Positions 22,246 to 33,400 of a stretch of 64,000 bases of DNA are shown here, one piece after another. Where the stretch lies: contig NC_080073.1 of the NCBI RefSeq assembly GCF_949987535.1, positions 25,974,116-26,038,115 on the forward strand, given 5' to 3'. This stretch comes from Balaenoptera acutorostrata. Taxonomy: Eukaryota; Chordata; Mammalia; Artiodactyla; Balaenopteridae. The first letter of the stretch is position 1. Each line of letters opens with the position of its first letter. The notes beneath the pieces were generated by a model. That model saw nothing but the letters and a program-made list of their open reading frames with translations. It was not told where the DNA came from and did no database searches. The position numbers and the translations under genes are program-made.

Positions 22246-22499
22246 TCCATGGTCCATGTGGTTGCATCCCCAGAGCTGTGTACAACCAAAAGGAATTTCA
22301 AACTAATTCAGATTTCTAGAATATCATGAAGGGGGAGCACACGCCTGCCAAGATGTGTCATTCCCTCTTTTCCTCTTCCACTGACTGACCTCAGCCCGCC
22401 GAGACAGGCAAGTGCCTTCATATCATGGGCCTTGCTGGCACTTCCTGCCCCAACCCAGTCATGCCCTACTGCCAAGACTCCGTGAATTCAGGGGCCGTT

Positions 22500-22740
22500 T
22501 CCTCTCTGACCCTGAATCTTCCATGCAGTTATTTTCTCTGCCCTAAAGGCTCTCTCTATCCACTTTCTCTTTAAGACTTAATTCAAGTGTTACCTTCAAC
22601 GATAGGCCTTCCCAGCCTCTTGGCATGAGTGGATACCTCTCTTTTCTTCCTGGTTCCCCCAGAACCCAGTGCGCGCCCCCCTTACACTCCTAACCCTCTC
22701 ATGATGTGACTGTCAGCATCTTCTCAGCCTTCCTAACTGT
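22500..22740 (+). mobile_element. L2 LINE fragment, diverged
   Basis: The blocks cttaattcaagtgttaccttc, gataggccttcccagcctc and ccagaacccagtgcgc resemble the L2 3' region (caaatgtcacctcctcagagaggccttccctgacc). Confidence 0.5.
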
Positions 22741-22783
22741 CGTGTGTAGACTACGGGCTGGTCCTCCTAATACCAGCGAGGAA

Positions 22784-23037
22784 AGGGGATAAATTGAGAG
22801 ATTGGGAATGACATATACACACTAGTATATGTAAAATAAATAACTGATAGGGACCTACTGGATAGCACAGGGAACTCTCCTCAATACTCTGTAATGACCT
22901 ATGTGGGAAAAGAATCTAAAAAAGAGTGGATATATGTATATGTATAACTGATTCATTTTGCTGTACACCTGAAACTAACAAGATTGTGAATCAACTATAC
23001 TCCAAAAAATTTTTTTTTAATAAATAAAATAAAAAAA
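22784..23037 (+). mobile_element. L1 3' end, 5'-truncated
   Basis: This is sense-orientation L1 3' UTR: ctactggatagcacagggaac, tgacctatgtgggaaaagaatc, ttttgctgtacacctgaaac and tcaactatactccaa, then an A-rich tail. A short possible TSD, gaggaa, occurs at 22778-22783 and 23038-23043. Confidence 0.92.
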
Positions 23038-23163
23038 GAGGAAGTCATGATTTCCTTTATTCCCAGGCAGGCTGGCACCGTATGGAATGGTGGGAGGGAA
23101 GGAAAAGGTCCTTCCCAGAGGTGAACCAGCAAGTCCTCTAAGGTTGACAGTCCTCTGTGGGAT

Positions 23164-23493
23164 AATTTTTTTTTTTTAATTACTTTTTTTTTTTTTTTAA
23201 AGAAATTCACGTTCTTTTATTTATTTATTTTTGGCTGTGTTGGGTCCTCGTCTCTGTGCGAGGGCTTTCTCCAGTTGCGGCAAGCGGGGGCCACTCTTCA
23301 TCGCGGTGCGCGGGCCTCTCACTATCGCGGTCTCTCTTGTTGCGGAGCACAGGCTCCAGACGCGCAGGCTCAGTAGCTGTGGCTCACGGGCCTAGTTGCT
23401 CCGCGGCATGTGGGATCTTCCCAGACCAGGGCTCGAACCCGTGTCCCCTGCACTGGCAGGCAGACTCTCAACCACTGCGCCACCAGGGAAGCC
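23164..23493 (-). mobile_element. CHR-2 SINE with composite tail
   Basis: The full CHR-2 body is present (ggctgtgttgggtcc ... gccaccagggaagcc), with one 24-bp internal unit. The TSD is ctgtgggat at 23155-23163 and 23494-23502. The tail holds two T-runs separated by aattac, then aaagaaattcacgttc (23199-23214) before the TTTA repeats. The same 16-nt block occurs in the SINE at 52399-52721. Confidence 0.93.
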
Positions 23494-23624
23494 CTGTGGG
23501 ATATTTTGAACAGTGTTTCCACCTGGTGAATGGTGTTTCCTGATGTTGGTTATAAAATGGCAGTAAAGGCAGAATAGTATAAGGAGGCATAGGCTTTCTC
23601 CATAGGGATAGACTTTTAGGTCTT

Positions 23625-23810
23625 GTTGGCGATGAGCAAGGTACTTAACCTCTTAAACCTCCTTATCACTAAAACAGACATGATGACAAGACTTGTCTCA
23701 TAGGGTTGCTATGAGCATTTTATGAGATGTTGTAGGGAAAACCCTTGGCACAGTGCTTGGCACCTAATAAAGTCCCCAATAATAGTGGTTGCTGTTATTA
23801 TAAATGTGAA
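23625..23810 (+). mobile_element. MIR SINE fragment
   Basis: In order: gagcaaggtacttaacctctt, atagggttgctatgagcattttatgagatg and ggcacagtgcttggcacctaataaag. This is the MIR core and 3' end. Confidence 0.78.
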
Positions 23811-24992
23811 AATATATTTTGGAGGTCTCCAGTGGTTTTTCAAGAAGAACCATCAAGAACAGTTTTCCTCAGGGAACTGGTTTGATGGTTTCTTAGGACA
23901 GTTGGGAAGAAGGAAACAAAAGCATGTCAGTTGCAGAGGGAGACCATAATTTTGCTTTGGTTGTTTTTTGCTTTTGTTTTTCACACCTGTTTTCTCGGGG
24001 GAATGGGACTTAGTGTCTCACCAAAACTTGACAACACGTAAAATACACGGTTTAAAGTCCTCAGCAGTCATTGCAAATGTGAAATCAAATCTCTCATTTG
24101 CTTTGGAGCGTCCGGACGGCAAGGACAGCTGGAGTGTTGCTATTTTTTATTTCAAATAAAAGAGTCAGCTCCTCGTTACCATAGAAACCACCAACCTAAT
24201 TATAAGGAGTTTTGTTCACTGGATAAAAGTCATCATTTCTCGTTCCTCCCCACGCTCATACAGGTCCCCAAAATACTGCCATGGGTTTGGTCCTGGATGA
24301 AAGGATTTGCTCTCTTTAGCAAACTGGTTTTAGTGCACTGACCAGCTCACACAGGAAAGAAAGCAATTAAGACTGGCCAGAGACTTGATGAAATAGCATC
24401 TGCCAGCTCATATTCTACTTTGGAAACGGTCATGAGCATTTAGCAGTAACAAATTAGTGTTTTTCAAGTGAAGTTCAAAGAAAGATGCTCCTGACCTCAC
24501 CTCCCATGAGGTAGGCATACTCTTTCTTGTCTGGAAGTAGAAGAGTGGACCCCGGCTCTGGAATTCTCCTGTTCTAGGATTTTATGTTTGGATTCTGAGA
24601 TCAATCACATTATGTAACATTGCAGTGTTTGGAGAGGAAATGCTAAACCATGAGTTTCCAAGAGCTGACAATCTGTGTAACATACATTTCGGGTTTGCTA
24701 GAATGGAAATAGTTGTATCTCCCATTACACCTTTGGGTACCATCAGGGCTCACCCACAGAATGAGGAGGCTTCTCGTGCCTGCTTCTCTCTCCTTGAACT
24801 GGTTGTCCCATCTGTTTACTGACCTTCATGCTGATATGTACCTAAGTGGAGATGCTTTTCCTTGACCCTAGAGAGGTGTTCTCTCAAAAGTCAGCTGATA
24901 GAAAGCAAAGTGACACTGAAGACCAAGAGTCTTGGATGTATTTTGGGCATAAGGTTACTTAGGGGTTAGCAATTTGCAAATGCAATTAATGC
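23811..24992. other. Unique sequence, possibly conserved around 24.1-24.5 kb
   Basis: No gene or repeat is recognised. An RFX X-box-like palindrome is described separately. A T15 run follows at 24993-25007. Confidence 0.4.
24175..24188. promoter_or_regulatory. RFX X-box-like motif
   Basis: The sequence gttaccatagaaac matches the RFX-family X-box (GTTRCCATRGNAAC) with both half-sites and the 2-bp spacing. RFX factors act at ciliary and neural enhancers. This is a motif match only. Confidence 0.45.
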
Positions 24993-25007
24993 TTTTTTTT
25001 TTTTTTT

Positions 25008-25467
25008 GAGATTCCATTTATAGAATGGACCAGCTGTAGGTCAGTGCTGGTGTTGAGCACATTGCTGCATTTTGTAGACACTGAGATACTAATTTGAGAA
25101 GTGAATGTCCCATATGCACATGTCAGGAGTTTTGGAAGACACATCAGGCCATTTGGCACGGGGGGAGGGGAGGCGTGCTCCACAGAGAGGCTGGACCAGG
25201 ACGGGGCCAGGCGAAAGCCTGAGAGTAAAGGCAGGAGTCCCGAAGAAGCTGTAACATGAAAAGAAGCTTATATAAATACGTGGATGGGATGGGATGGGGA
25301 GAGAGTGGTAGAAATGCATTAGACCCTACAACTTGGGTAACATCCCAGGACAGGTAAATGTTTCCTGTGTCCAGAAAAGGGTGTCTTGATTTGGATGCAG
25401 GTTTCTTTGACCTGTGCTTGTTCTTGTGTGGTCTCCTCTGCTCTTCCTGCCATGTACCCCCTGCTCT
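25008..25467. other. Unique sequence, no gene seen
   Basis: A gatgg short tandem repeat occurs near 25282-25300. Frames on both strands carry no recognised motif. Confidence 0.45.
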
Positions 25468-25548
25468 TGATGGTGGTGATGGTAGTGATGGTAGTAGTTA
25501 TAATGATCATGGTGGTGGGGATGATGGAAGTTGTAATAATGATGTTGG
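25468..25548. repeat. Degenerate GAT/GGT trinucleotide tract
   Basis: This is an imperfect run of gat, ggt, agt and aat triplets. It generates Asp/Gly/Ser-rich or Met/Val-rich frames that are low-complexity artefacts. Confidence 0.75.
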
Positions 25549-25654
25549 TTATAACGAGATTGATGAGGTTAATATTTTTTGAGTACTTTCTCAGTGCCAG
25601 ACCCTGTTCTAAACAATTATATCTGACAACTGTTTCCTTGTTTAGGCCAGAAAC

Positions 25655-26424
25655 CTAGAAATCTTCCTTGTTTGTTCCTTTTTCTCATACACGCCATCAA
25701 ACTATTGGCAAGTTTTGATCAGCTCTACCTTCAAAACCCATCTCTCTTTCGCCTCTCTGGCTGTCCCCTTTGCTACCAACTTTCACTGCCTTGCTGCCAG
25801 AGGCTTCTTCCTGGGCTCCCAGATTTCATTCTTACCTCTTACAATGCATTCACACTGCAGGCAGGGGGCCTTCTAAAATCCTAACTCCTTCCCTCCTCAG
25901 AACCTTCTCATGGCTTCCCTTCACACGGAAAGTAAAATCCAAGACATTATGAGCATTTAGGCCCCAAATGCCCTTCTCACTGGCCTTTCTCCTTGGTGCT
26001 TACTCTGCTCTAGCCACCACCCTTCTTCTGAATCCTTGAATACACCAAATCCCCCAGCCTGCTCCCCACCAGGGCCTTGCATGGCTTGTCCCCTTAATAC
26101 ATCTAGGGCTCTGTTGAGACTCAACTTTCTCAGAAAGGACTCCTCTGAGAATCCTCTATTAAACAGCACCCCTCCCCGCCATCTGTCACTTGCCCTCCAT
26201 CCCATTAACCTGATGTATTTTTCTTCATAGCACTTAATACTCTGTCATCCTTTTATAAAGTGTTATAATCCGCTATATCTATAGGGAATTTTCCTCTGTA
26301 GAACATCAACTTCATAAGGACAGGGACCAGCTCTGAGTATTTCACCTCAGTATTGTACTCATGGTCTAGTACAGTGCCTGGCCCATAATAGAGGCACCAT
26401 AAATATTGGTTGAAGGAATGTACA
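25655..26424 (+). mobile_element. L2 LINE, long 3' segment
   Basis: The L2 3' region is present over about 770 bp: ccttctcatggcttcccttc, ccacccttcttctgaatcc, caccagggccttgcatggc, cagaaaggactcctctgagaatcc, ttcttcatagcacttaatac, taaggacagggaccagctc and tacagtgcctggcccataat. The end gttgaaggaatgtac matches the L2 terminus. No intact frame remains. Confidence 0.85.
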
Positions 26425-27244
26425 AATGATAAGCTTGTATAAAAATATATATATGACCTTAAGACTTATGTTTTCCTCTTATGGGGAAACTGAGCTTTAG
26501 GGAGATGAATTACACCCTTGACTCTGGTGAGAAAAGCTAAAGACTTTATTTGTTCTAAGAAATTCTAGTTTGTAACTCATTGCAATTTCTCAACCAAAAT
26601 TCCAACCCTTGCAGGCCTAATATAATGTTTGTGTTCCTTGGTGTTGGTGACAAGCAAGATGTTTTAGATGGTTTGTGGATATTACTGTTGAATCACAGTG
26701 TGAATTTACTTTTTTGCGGGGGGGCAATGGAATTTAAATTTTTTTCATTTTATTTTATTTTTTATTTTTAGTACAACTTTTAAAGGTTGCTTTCCATTTA
26801 GAGTCATTAGAAAATATTGGCTCTTCCCCGTGTTGTGCAGTACATCCTTGAGCCTGTCTTACACCCAGTAGTTTGTGACGCCAGCTTCCCCACCCCTAAA
26901 TTGCCTCTCCCCCATCCCCACTGGTAACCACTAGTTTCTCTATATCTGTGAGTCTGCCTCTTGTTTTGTTATATTCACTAGATTGTTGTATTTTTTAGAT
27001 TCCACATATAAAAGATACCATACAGTATTTGTCTTACTCTGTTTGACTTATTTCACTTAGCATAATGCCCTCCAAGTCCATCCATGTTTCTGCAAATGGC
27101 AAAATTTCATTCACTTATATGGCTGAGTACTATTCTATTGTGTATATATACCACATCTTCTTTATCCATTCATCTGTTGATGGACACTTAGGTTGCTTCC
27201 ATATCTTGGCAATTGAAAATAATGCCGCTATGAACATTGAGGTG

Positions 27245-27283
27245 CATGTATCTTTTTTTTTTTTTTTTTTCATGTATCTTTTT
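27245..27283. repeat. Direct repeat flanking a pure T-run inside L1
   Basis: The 13-mer catgtatcttttt occurs at 27245-27257 and again at 27271-27283, separated only by T13. The related L1 copy at 60119-60938 has one such segment here. A poly(A)-only retrotransposition with TSD, or slippage, could produce this. Confidence 0.7.
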
Positions 27284-27342
27284 GAATTAGTGGGTTTTTG
27301 TTTTTTTTTTCCGGAAATATACTCAGGAGTGGAATTGCTGGG

Positions 27343-27579
27343 TCATGTGATAGTTGTATTTTTAGTTTTTTGAGAGTGGCTGTACCAATTTACATTCCAC
27401 CTACAGTGTAGTAGGGTTCCCTTTTCTCCACATCCTTGCCAACATTTGTTATTTGTGTTCTTTTTGATGATAGCCATTCTGACAGGTGTGAGGTGATATC
27501 TCATTGTGGTTTTGATTTGCATTTCCCTGATTACTAGGAATGTTGGGCATCTTTTCATATGCCTGTTGGCCATCTGCAT
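27343..27579 (-). pseudogene. L1 ORF2 C-terminal remnant
   Basis: The minus frame includes [20 protein letters not shown] and [11 protein letters not shown], characteristic of the ORF2p C-terminal segment. It is open for only 78 codons. Confidence 0.75.
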
Positions 27580-27774
27580 TTCCTGTTTGGAAAAATGTCT
27601 TTTGAGTTCTTCTGCCCATTTTTTAAATCAGATTGTTTGTTTTTTTTTGATGTTGAGTTGTATGAGCTGTTTATATATGTTGGATATTAATTTCTTATCA
27701 GTCATATCATTTGCAGATATTTTCTCCCATTCAGTAGGTTGTCTTTTTGTTTTGTGGATGGTTTCCTTTCAGTG

Positions 27775-28540
27775 ATACAATTCACATAATGTACAATTCA
27801 GCAATTTAAATTATATAATTCAGTATTTTTTAGCATATTCACAGAGTTGTGGAAACATCACCACAATCAATTTTAGAATGTTTTCAGCAATCCCAAAGAA
27901 ACTTCATATACATTAGCAATCATTTCCCTTCTCCTTCCCCCCTCACCTCCCCTAGCTCTAGACAACCATTAATCTACTTTTTGTTGCTATGGATTTGCCT
28001 ATCCCTGTCATTTCATATAAATGGAATCATACAAATGGAATCATACAATATGTGGCCTTTTGTGTCTGACTTCTTTTACTTTAGCATGATCTTTTTAAGA
28101 TTCTTCATGTTGTAGCATGAATGAGTACTCCATTCCTTTTTATGATTGAATAATACTGCATTGCATGGATATAACACATTTTATTTATTCATTTAGTGTT
28201 TGATGGACCAAAAAAAGTGGTTGTTTATCCTTTTTGGCTATAATGAATAATGCTGCTATGAACATTTGTATGTAAGTCTTTGTGTGGACAAATGTTATCA
28301 ATTCCCTTGGGTATATACCAAGGAGGAGAATTTCACCTAGGATCCTAAGATTGCTTAACATTTTAAGGAAGCACCAAACTGTTTTCCAAAGCGGCTGCAC
28401 TATCTTACAGTCTCACCAGCAGTGTAGCAGGATTCCCGTTTATCCACATCCTTGTCAACACTTATTATTGTCACTCTTTTTTAATAGCCCTCCTAGTGGG
28501 GTAAAAGTGAATTCACTTTTGTGTTTCCCTTTTTAACAGA
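27775..28540 (-). mobile_element. L1M (ancient L1), antisense
   Basis: The complement of an L1M 3' end and ORF2: attcacagagttgtggaaacatc, ccacaatcaattttagaatg, tgtggccttttgtgtctgac, aataatgctgctatgaacat and ttccaaagcggctgcac. It contains a 14-bp tandem duplication (aaatggaatcatac) near 28019-28047. Confidence 0.85.
28185..28400 (-). pseudogene. L1M ORF2 C-terminal remnant
   Basis: The minus frame contains MQPLWKTVWCFLKML and MFIAALFIIAKK, matching the conserved ORF2p C-terminal segment. It is truncated and inactive. Confidence 0.72.
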
Positions 28541-28699
28541 AAATGTAGGTCCTCAGGGCTGTCAGCAGGGAGACTACAGGGTTAAGTAGAATTTCATAAC
28601 CTTGTTTGACATTTATTTATTTTTTTAGATAACATATCGCTTTCCTTTTACTTCTTTTTTAAAGTGAGGGCATTATATTGACTTTTTAAAAAAACATCT

Positions 28700-29275
28700 T
28701 TACTGAGAAATAGTTTACATCCCTCACAATTCACCCATTTAAAGTGTATAAATCAGGGGACGTCCCTGGTGGTCCAGTGGTAAAGAACCTGCCTTCCAGT
28801 GCAGGGGACGTGGGTTCGATCCCTGGTGAGGGAACTAAGATCCCACATGCCGCTGGGCAACTAAGCCCACGCGCCACAACTACTGAGCTCTCACACCTCA
28901 ACGAGAGAGCCCTGAGCACCACAACTAGAGAGAAGCCCGTGCACCGCAATTAGAGAGAGAAAACCCTCACACTGCAACTAGAGAGAAGCCCACGCACCGC
29001 AACTACGACCCAATACAGCCAAAAAATAAAGAATAGATAAATAAATAAAAATAAAGTGTATAATTCAGTGGCTTTCAGTATATTCACAGAGTTGGGCATC
29101 CAACATCACAGTCAATTTTCAGATACTTTTATTACTTCAAAAGGAAACCCCATACCCCTTCGCCATGATCCCCCCAATTCCCCTTCACTCCAGTCCCTGG
29201 CAACCACTAATCTAAGTATTTCCTATCACTACAGGTTTGCCTATTCTGGACATTTCAGTATGTTTTTAAAGAAAT
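28700..29275 (-). mobile_element. L1M 3' UTR, antisense, split by a SINE
   Basis: Left: actgagaaatagtttacatc and caattcacccatttaaagtg. Right of the SINE: gtgtataattcagtggctttc, tattcacagagttgggcatcc, tggcaaccactaatc and cctattctggacatttca. The SINE occupies 28757-29052. About 160 bp of unassigned sequence separates this piece from the L1M at 27775-28540. Confidence 0.82.
28757..29052 (+). mobile_element. CHR-1-type SINE in L1M, with 16-bp TSD
   Basis: This is a sense-orientation SINE. The head is ggggacgtccctggtggtcc, the A-box-like part agtggtaaag and the B-box ggttcgatccc. Tandem repeats of a caactagagagaagccc-like unit follow, then a TAAA-rich tail. The TSD is aaagtgtataaatcag (28741-28756) and aaagtgtataattcag (29053-29068), with one mismatch. 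Confidence 0.93.
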
Positions 29276-30459
29276 GATTAGCTTACATTTCCAGCAATGT
29301 GTATTGGTTTTCCTATGGAAATACAAAGTTTCCTGTTAGAGTAAACTTACTAAAATAAATTAATAAGCTTAAACAATATTAAATAGAATAAATGGTGTGT
29401 ACATAAAAGTAAAAATTGCAGTGGTGGTTGGTTGTGGGCTGGAAATAGGCAGATATCCTCACAGCGGAATGCATACGGCCAGCGTTTGGGAATCGTGGCT
29501 GATGGATGTCCTTGGACTAGACTAGTCAAGGGAAACACTTCATCTTTGGACTAGAACAGAGGGAGCCTAAGTGCCCACGAGGCCCACACGTCCATGTCAT
29601 CAGAGAGCACCCACCACTTGACACTGCCTGACACAAACCAAGCGCTCATTAAGCAGGTGTTCATTGCTGGTCAATTTCAGTCATAGCCACGAGGAAGCTC
29701 TGAGTCCTCCCCATCCCTCACCGCCCCAACTGGATCACTTCCTTGTTACTTTGTCTCTGCCCCTGCTGCTTTGCCTGTCCCAGCAGAGAAGCTTTACTAG
29801 AAGAGTACCCCTGCTCTAAGAGTGAGGAAAAAAGCCTGCAATTTGAGGGTATTTGAGTAGCTGCGTCCTCCCGCTTGAAACATCCCAGCTAGCTTTCAAG
29901 TTAGAAACACATCGCCCTTAACCAAGTTGACAAAACCACAGGTTACCTCTTTATGTTTTTGCAAATTGCATCAAACCAAACACTGAAAGCAAAATTCCGT
30001 GGGGGCTGAGTGCCATTGTTGTCAGTTCAGCAAATGACCCTTAGACATGTTTCCATACCCCAACATGTGGAATGCATCAGCAGACCAGAAGCACGATCAG
30101 TGTTTTTTTTAACAAAACCATTGTGCAAGTAAATTGGGATTTTTAAAATGCATTTTTCACGTTTTTCTTTGGTTGGATCAACCATATGTTAAAGTAAGCT
30201 TCACCTATGGCAACAGTGTTCATCCGAGGCTTATTATAGCTTAATAAAGGAGTACGTGGGTGGCGAGCAGAATCTTGCACAGAGCTGCTAGAAAAATCAG
30301 AACTAATGGCTTTTGTCTTTTTGCCTTGTTGATCTAAAATGTTTTGATTTTTGCCCAGATTATGGATGAGTGAAGGCAAGTTACTGTTACTGTGAGACCT
30401 AAGCTAGCCTCTGTGTGTGTCCAAGGAGAAGGCATCGTTTAGGGTGGAGCTCATGGGGG
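29276..30459. other. Unique sequence, no gene supported
   Basis: The 78-codon minus frame at 30143-30379 has no recognised domain and I do not call it a gene. No repeat family was identified. Confidence 0.4.
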
Positions 30460-30700
30460 GAGAGGAGGACCCGGGACTCAGACTGTCTGGGTTCTAATCC
30501 CAGCTCTACCACCACTCAGTAGCTATGTGAAAGTTACAAGTTATTAACCCTTCCAGGTTTAGGTTGCTTCATCTGAAAAATGGGCACGATAACAGCTACC
30601 TCGCAGGATTTTTGTGGGTCAGATGACACAGTGCAGTGCTTCGCATGGTGCTTGGCACAGACTGAACTCACCTGCCATTACTGGTGTTATTGTTGTTGTT
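30460..30700 (+). mobile_element. MIR SINE, near full length
   Basis: In order: gactcagactgtctgggttc, aatcccagctctaccacc, agtagctatgtgaaagttac, catctgaaaaatgggcacgataac and gcatggtgcttggcacag. Confidence 0.85.
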
Positions 30701-30774
30701 TTCCCTCATTTTCGGAGGCAGTGGAGAATTTGACTCTTTGGGTCCATCTGGAATGATCTCTGATATCTGGTCTA

Positions 30775-31180
30775 ATTGAATTTAATTGCCACACTGGCCG
30801 CTTCTCTGTTTCTTGAACACATCAACTTTGGTCCTGCCTCAGAGCCTTTGTACTTGGTGGTCCCCCTGCCCAGCCTGCCTTTCTCCCAGCCCTTCACGTG
30901 GTCACTCCTTGTTAACCTCCAGGTCTCTCCTTAATGTCTCCTCCTCTGCTTTAGATGCTCTGTCATCTCACTGTGTTTCTTTCCATCATTGCACTTGCCT
31001 CCCCGTGAAATTGTTTTGTTCATTTATTTGTCTCCTTGTCTCTTGTCTGTCACCCCCACTAGAATGTGAGCTCCACGAAGGCAGCCTCCTTATCTGCCTT
31101 ATCCAAGATCAAATGGCCACCTCCTCTTTCGGTGCCTGGCACATAATCAGTACTCCTTAAATATCTGTTGAATTTCAATG
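30775..31180 (+). mobile_element. L2 LINE 3' segment
   Basis: In order: ttcttgaacacatcaac, tcctgcctcagagcctttgt, cacccccactagaatgtgag, ctccacgaaggcagcc, gtgcctggcacataatcag and aaatatctgttgaatttc. This is the L2 3' end up to its terminus. The 124-codon frame over it is a shadow. Confidence 0.82.
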
Positions 31181-31410
31181 TACAACTTGGAGTTCAAATT
31201 CAGAGTTTCCTAAGTAGTGGGACATGAAGTTTTAGAGTAAGTCTTATGCTAGAAAGGCTACCGTACAATTTTAAAAGCCTTGTATTCTGAATTTCAGTGT
31301 TACCTCTCCCGCAGCTGTCCCCCGATCCAACTTGTCATGAGGAAGAAGGCAGACAGGATGACAACAGCTATTGATGCAGGCAACTAGAACCGGTTTAAAG
31401 GCCATCAGAG

Positions 31411-31627
31411 ATAACTAATGAGAACCTACTATATCACAGGGAACTCTGCTCAATGCTCTGTGGTGACCTAAATGGGAAGGAAAGCTAAAAAAGAGTGGCT
31501 ATATGTATAACTGATTCACTTTGCTGTACTGCAGAAACTAACACAACATTGTAAATCAACTATACTCCAATAAAAATTAATTAAAAAAATAAAATAAGAG
31601 ACTTAATGCAACACACATTTAAAAAAA
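31411..31627 (+). mobile_element. L1 3' end with short 3' extension
   Basis: Sense L1 3' UTR (gaacctactatatcacaggg, tttgctgtactgcagaaac, tcaactatactccaataaaa) ends in an A-rich tail. A 23-nt non-A segment at 31598-31620 and a second A7 follow. TSD gccatcagag lies at 31401-31410 and 31628-31637. The extension inside the TSD suggests a small 3' transduction. Confidence 0.88.
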
Positions 31628-31637
31628 GCCATCAGAG

Positions 31638-32694
31638 GATTAGTTTCATGCCAGGATATAGGAAACCATAGTTCTCCTTTGGCAGAATGAAGACAAGTGG
31701 ATGGACAGTGTTATCCCTTCTCAACCAGTTAGTAGATGTGTCACGGGAACAGTTGGAAGGATTATAATGAAAAATTTGGTGCCTTGAATGCCATGGTCAT
31801 TTAAGGAAAAAGAACATCCTTCCTGGAATATGCATGTCCCTGGATACATGTTCTATTTCTAGTTTCCCTGGGTCATTGGAGATAGCAGTAAAGAAGTAAC
31901 CTAATAATTATATATATTTATTTATTATTAATTGCTTATTGTAATAAATACTGTGGAGGAAAATACGGCAAAAATATGGTTTTGATAAGAGAGATAACCA
32001 TTGCAGGAAACCAACTATAGTTTGGGTGATCAAAATAAATGAATAGAATCTATTAGAGAAGATGAATATGGTTTCATTATTTTGGCATGAAAAAATAGAT
32101 ACTGTGATGGCCCTTACACCAGATTCCTTGCCCCTCCATTGCTGGCACAGGGCAGAGGGACAGCATCGATTCTTGAAGTACCCAGTTGATTTCTGTCTTT
32201 TTCAGACTGGTAGTGGGCTCTCAGTTCTCTCCTCGCTCCAGCATTCCTCCCCCTCCCTGTCTCCCTCCCTAGCTGGTAGGAATGAGCATCTTGTGGTCTA
32301 AAGCCGCACAGGGCCTTGGACCTGCTGGACATCCAGCTGCTGGGGCACATTAATGAGAAACAAAATCTTCTTGGGGGGAGTGAGGACAGTGATGGCTTCT
32401 GGGTTACCTGCTTGTCAGAGCACAGGCTCACCTGCAGAAGCCTCTGGAACAGAACCTTAGTGCTGTTTGGAATCACGCAGGAAGGCGGGTGTTTTGACAA
32501 TTGGCTACCCATTCCCACCCATTTATCCAACCCAACAGGGCTGTCTCACACTTCACATGCGAAAGAGCAATGCTTTGAATGTGCGTTCTGGTGACATCTT
32601 CCAAAAGAACATGATTTGCACATTTGTTTCTTTCTTTAACTCTACTTATGTTTAAAAGGTGCAGATTTACTTGAGAGCTGACTGTACCAGCATC
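31638..32694. other. Unique or unassigned sequence, no gene supported
   Basis: Frames at 32062-32655 overlap on both strands. No protein family is recognised. An AT-rich run lies at 31900-31960. Confidence 0.4.
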
Positions 32695-32885
32695 TGGATG
32701 GAGCACCTCACATAAACGTCACCACAGTGCTTTGAGAGAGGCACGATTTGGGGGTGCAGGTCCCTTTTCTTCCGATGGGGAAATTGATGCTGGAAGAGAT
32801 TCTATTTACCAGTGTCGTGTAGTTAGGAAGTAGCTGAGTCTAGGCTCGCACATGGCCCTGTCTCTTAACCACTGTGCACTCTCTT
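32695..32885 (-). mobile_element. MIR SINE fragment
   Basis: In order: gagcacctcacataaacgtc, gatggggaaattgatgctgg, gtgtagttaggaagtagctg and tctcttaaccactgtgcac, the complement of MIR. Confidence 0.65.
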
Positions 32886-32899
32886 CACAAGCATCACGT

Positions 32900-33400
32900 G
32901 TTCACTGTAAGTAGTTAGAACACAAGGATAAGAGAAAAGATATTTCACAATGTACCTGTAGATCACTCATAATGCTACCTACCCACTCATAAGTCTACTA
33001 ACCACTGTTAAATTTTTGCTTTCTAGACTATGTGTGGGTGTGCATATTCGTATGTGTGTATATTTGTATGTCTGTTTATATAAAATAACAAATGTGTGTA
33101 CCTCTGTATAAGTGTTAGTATTTGTTGAAAAAGTGGCAAATTGTAATAACTTCCCATATCAGTACATATCCACAATCATTTTAATAACAGCGTAGTCTTC
33201 TATGCATCCTGTGTATCATGATTTATTTAACCAAATCCCTATAACTGGACGCTCACTGGTCCCTCCCTTCCAGATGAAAGAATAAGGTTGCTGCGGTTCT
33301 TCTTTCATGATTCCAAACCATAGCTCTGGATGTGTTTGTACTCATGTCTTTTTGAACTTGTTATTTCTTTAGGATAATTCCTAGAGTGGTGTTTACTCCT
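32900..33400 (-). mobile_element. Probable ancient L1M fragment, antisense
   Basis: The blocks catgatttatttaaccaaatccc, ggttgctgcggttcttc and ttctttaggataattcctagagtgg resemble the complement of L1M ORF2 (ttatttaaccaatcccctatt; ccttaggataaattcctagaagtgg). It is highly diverged. Confidence 0.45.

Larger units (their letters stand above)
26730..27774 (-). mobile_element. L1 (older, L1MA-like), antisense
   Basis: The complement of L1 3' UTR and ORF2 C-terminus: ccactggtaaccactagtttctc, attccacatataaaagatacc, tccattcatctgttgatggac, attgctgggtcatgtgatag and ttgcatttccctgattac. It is more diverged than the L1 at 312-3126. A second L1 segment abuts it at 27775. It contains a poly(T) direct-repeat insertion at 27245-27283. 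Confidence 0.88.

Noticed and set aside
23256..23543. Similar open frames (GGHSSSRCAGLSLSR-like; GDTGSSPGLGRSHMPRS-like) recur near 8.1, 23.3, 42.5, 46.9, 50.2 and 52.5 kb, looking like a protein family
   Set aside because: All lie inside CHR-2 SINE bodies on either strand, and the similarity is SINE similarity. They have no start context, domain or shared length.
25358..25658. Asp/Gly/Ser-rich and Met/Val-rich frames
   Set aside because: Translation artefact of a degenerate GAT/GGT trinucleotide tract.
25655..26230. Several 60-80-codon frames suggesting a compact gene cluster
   Set aside because: They lie within an L2 3' segment and follow its consensus on the DNA level.
30143..30379. 78-codon minus-strand frame as a possible exon or gene
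   Set aside because: No domain, no convincing splice or promoter signals, and the length is within chance for 64 kb of sequence.
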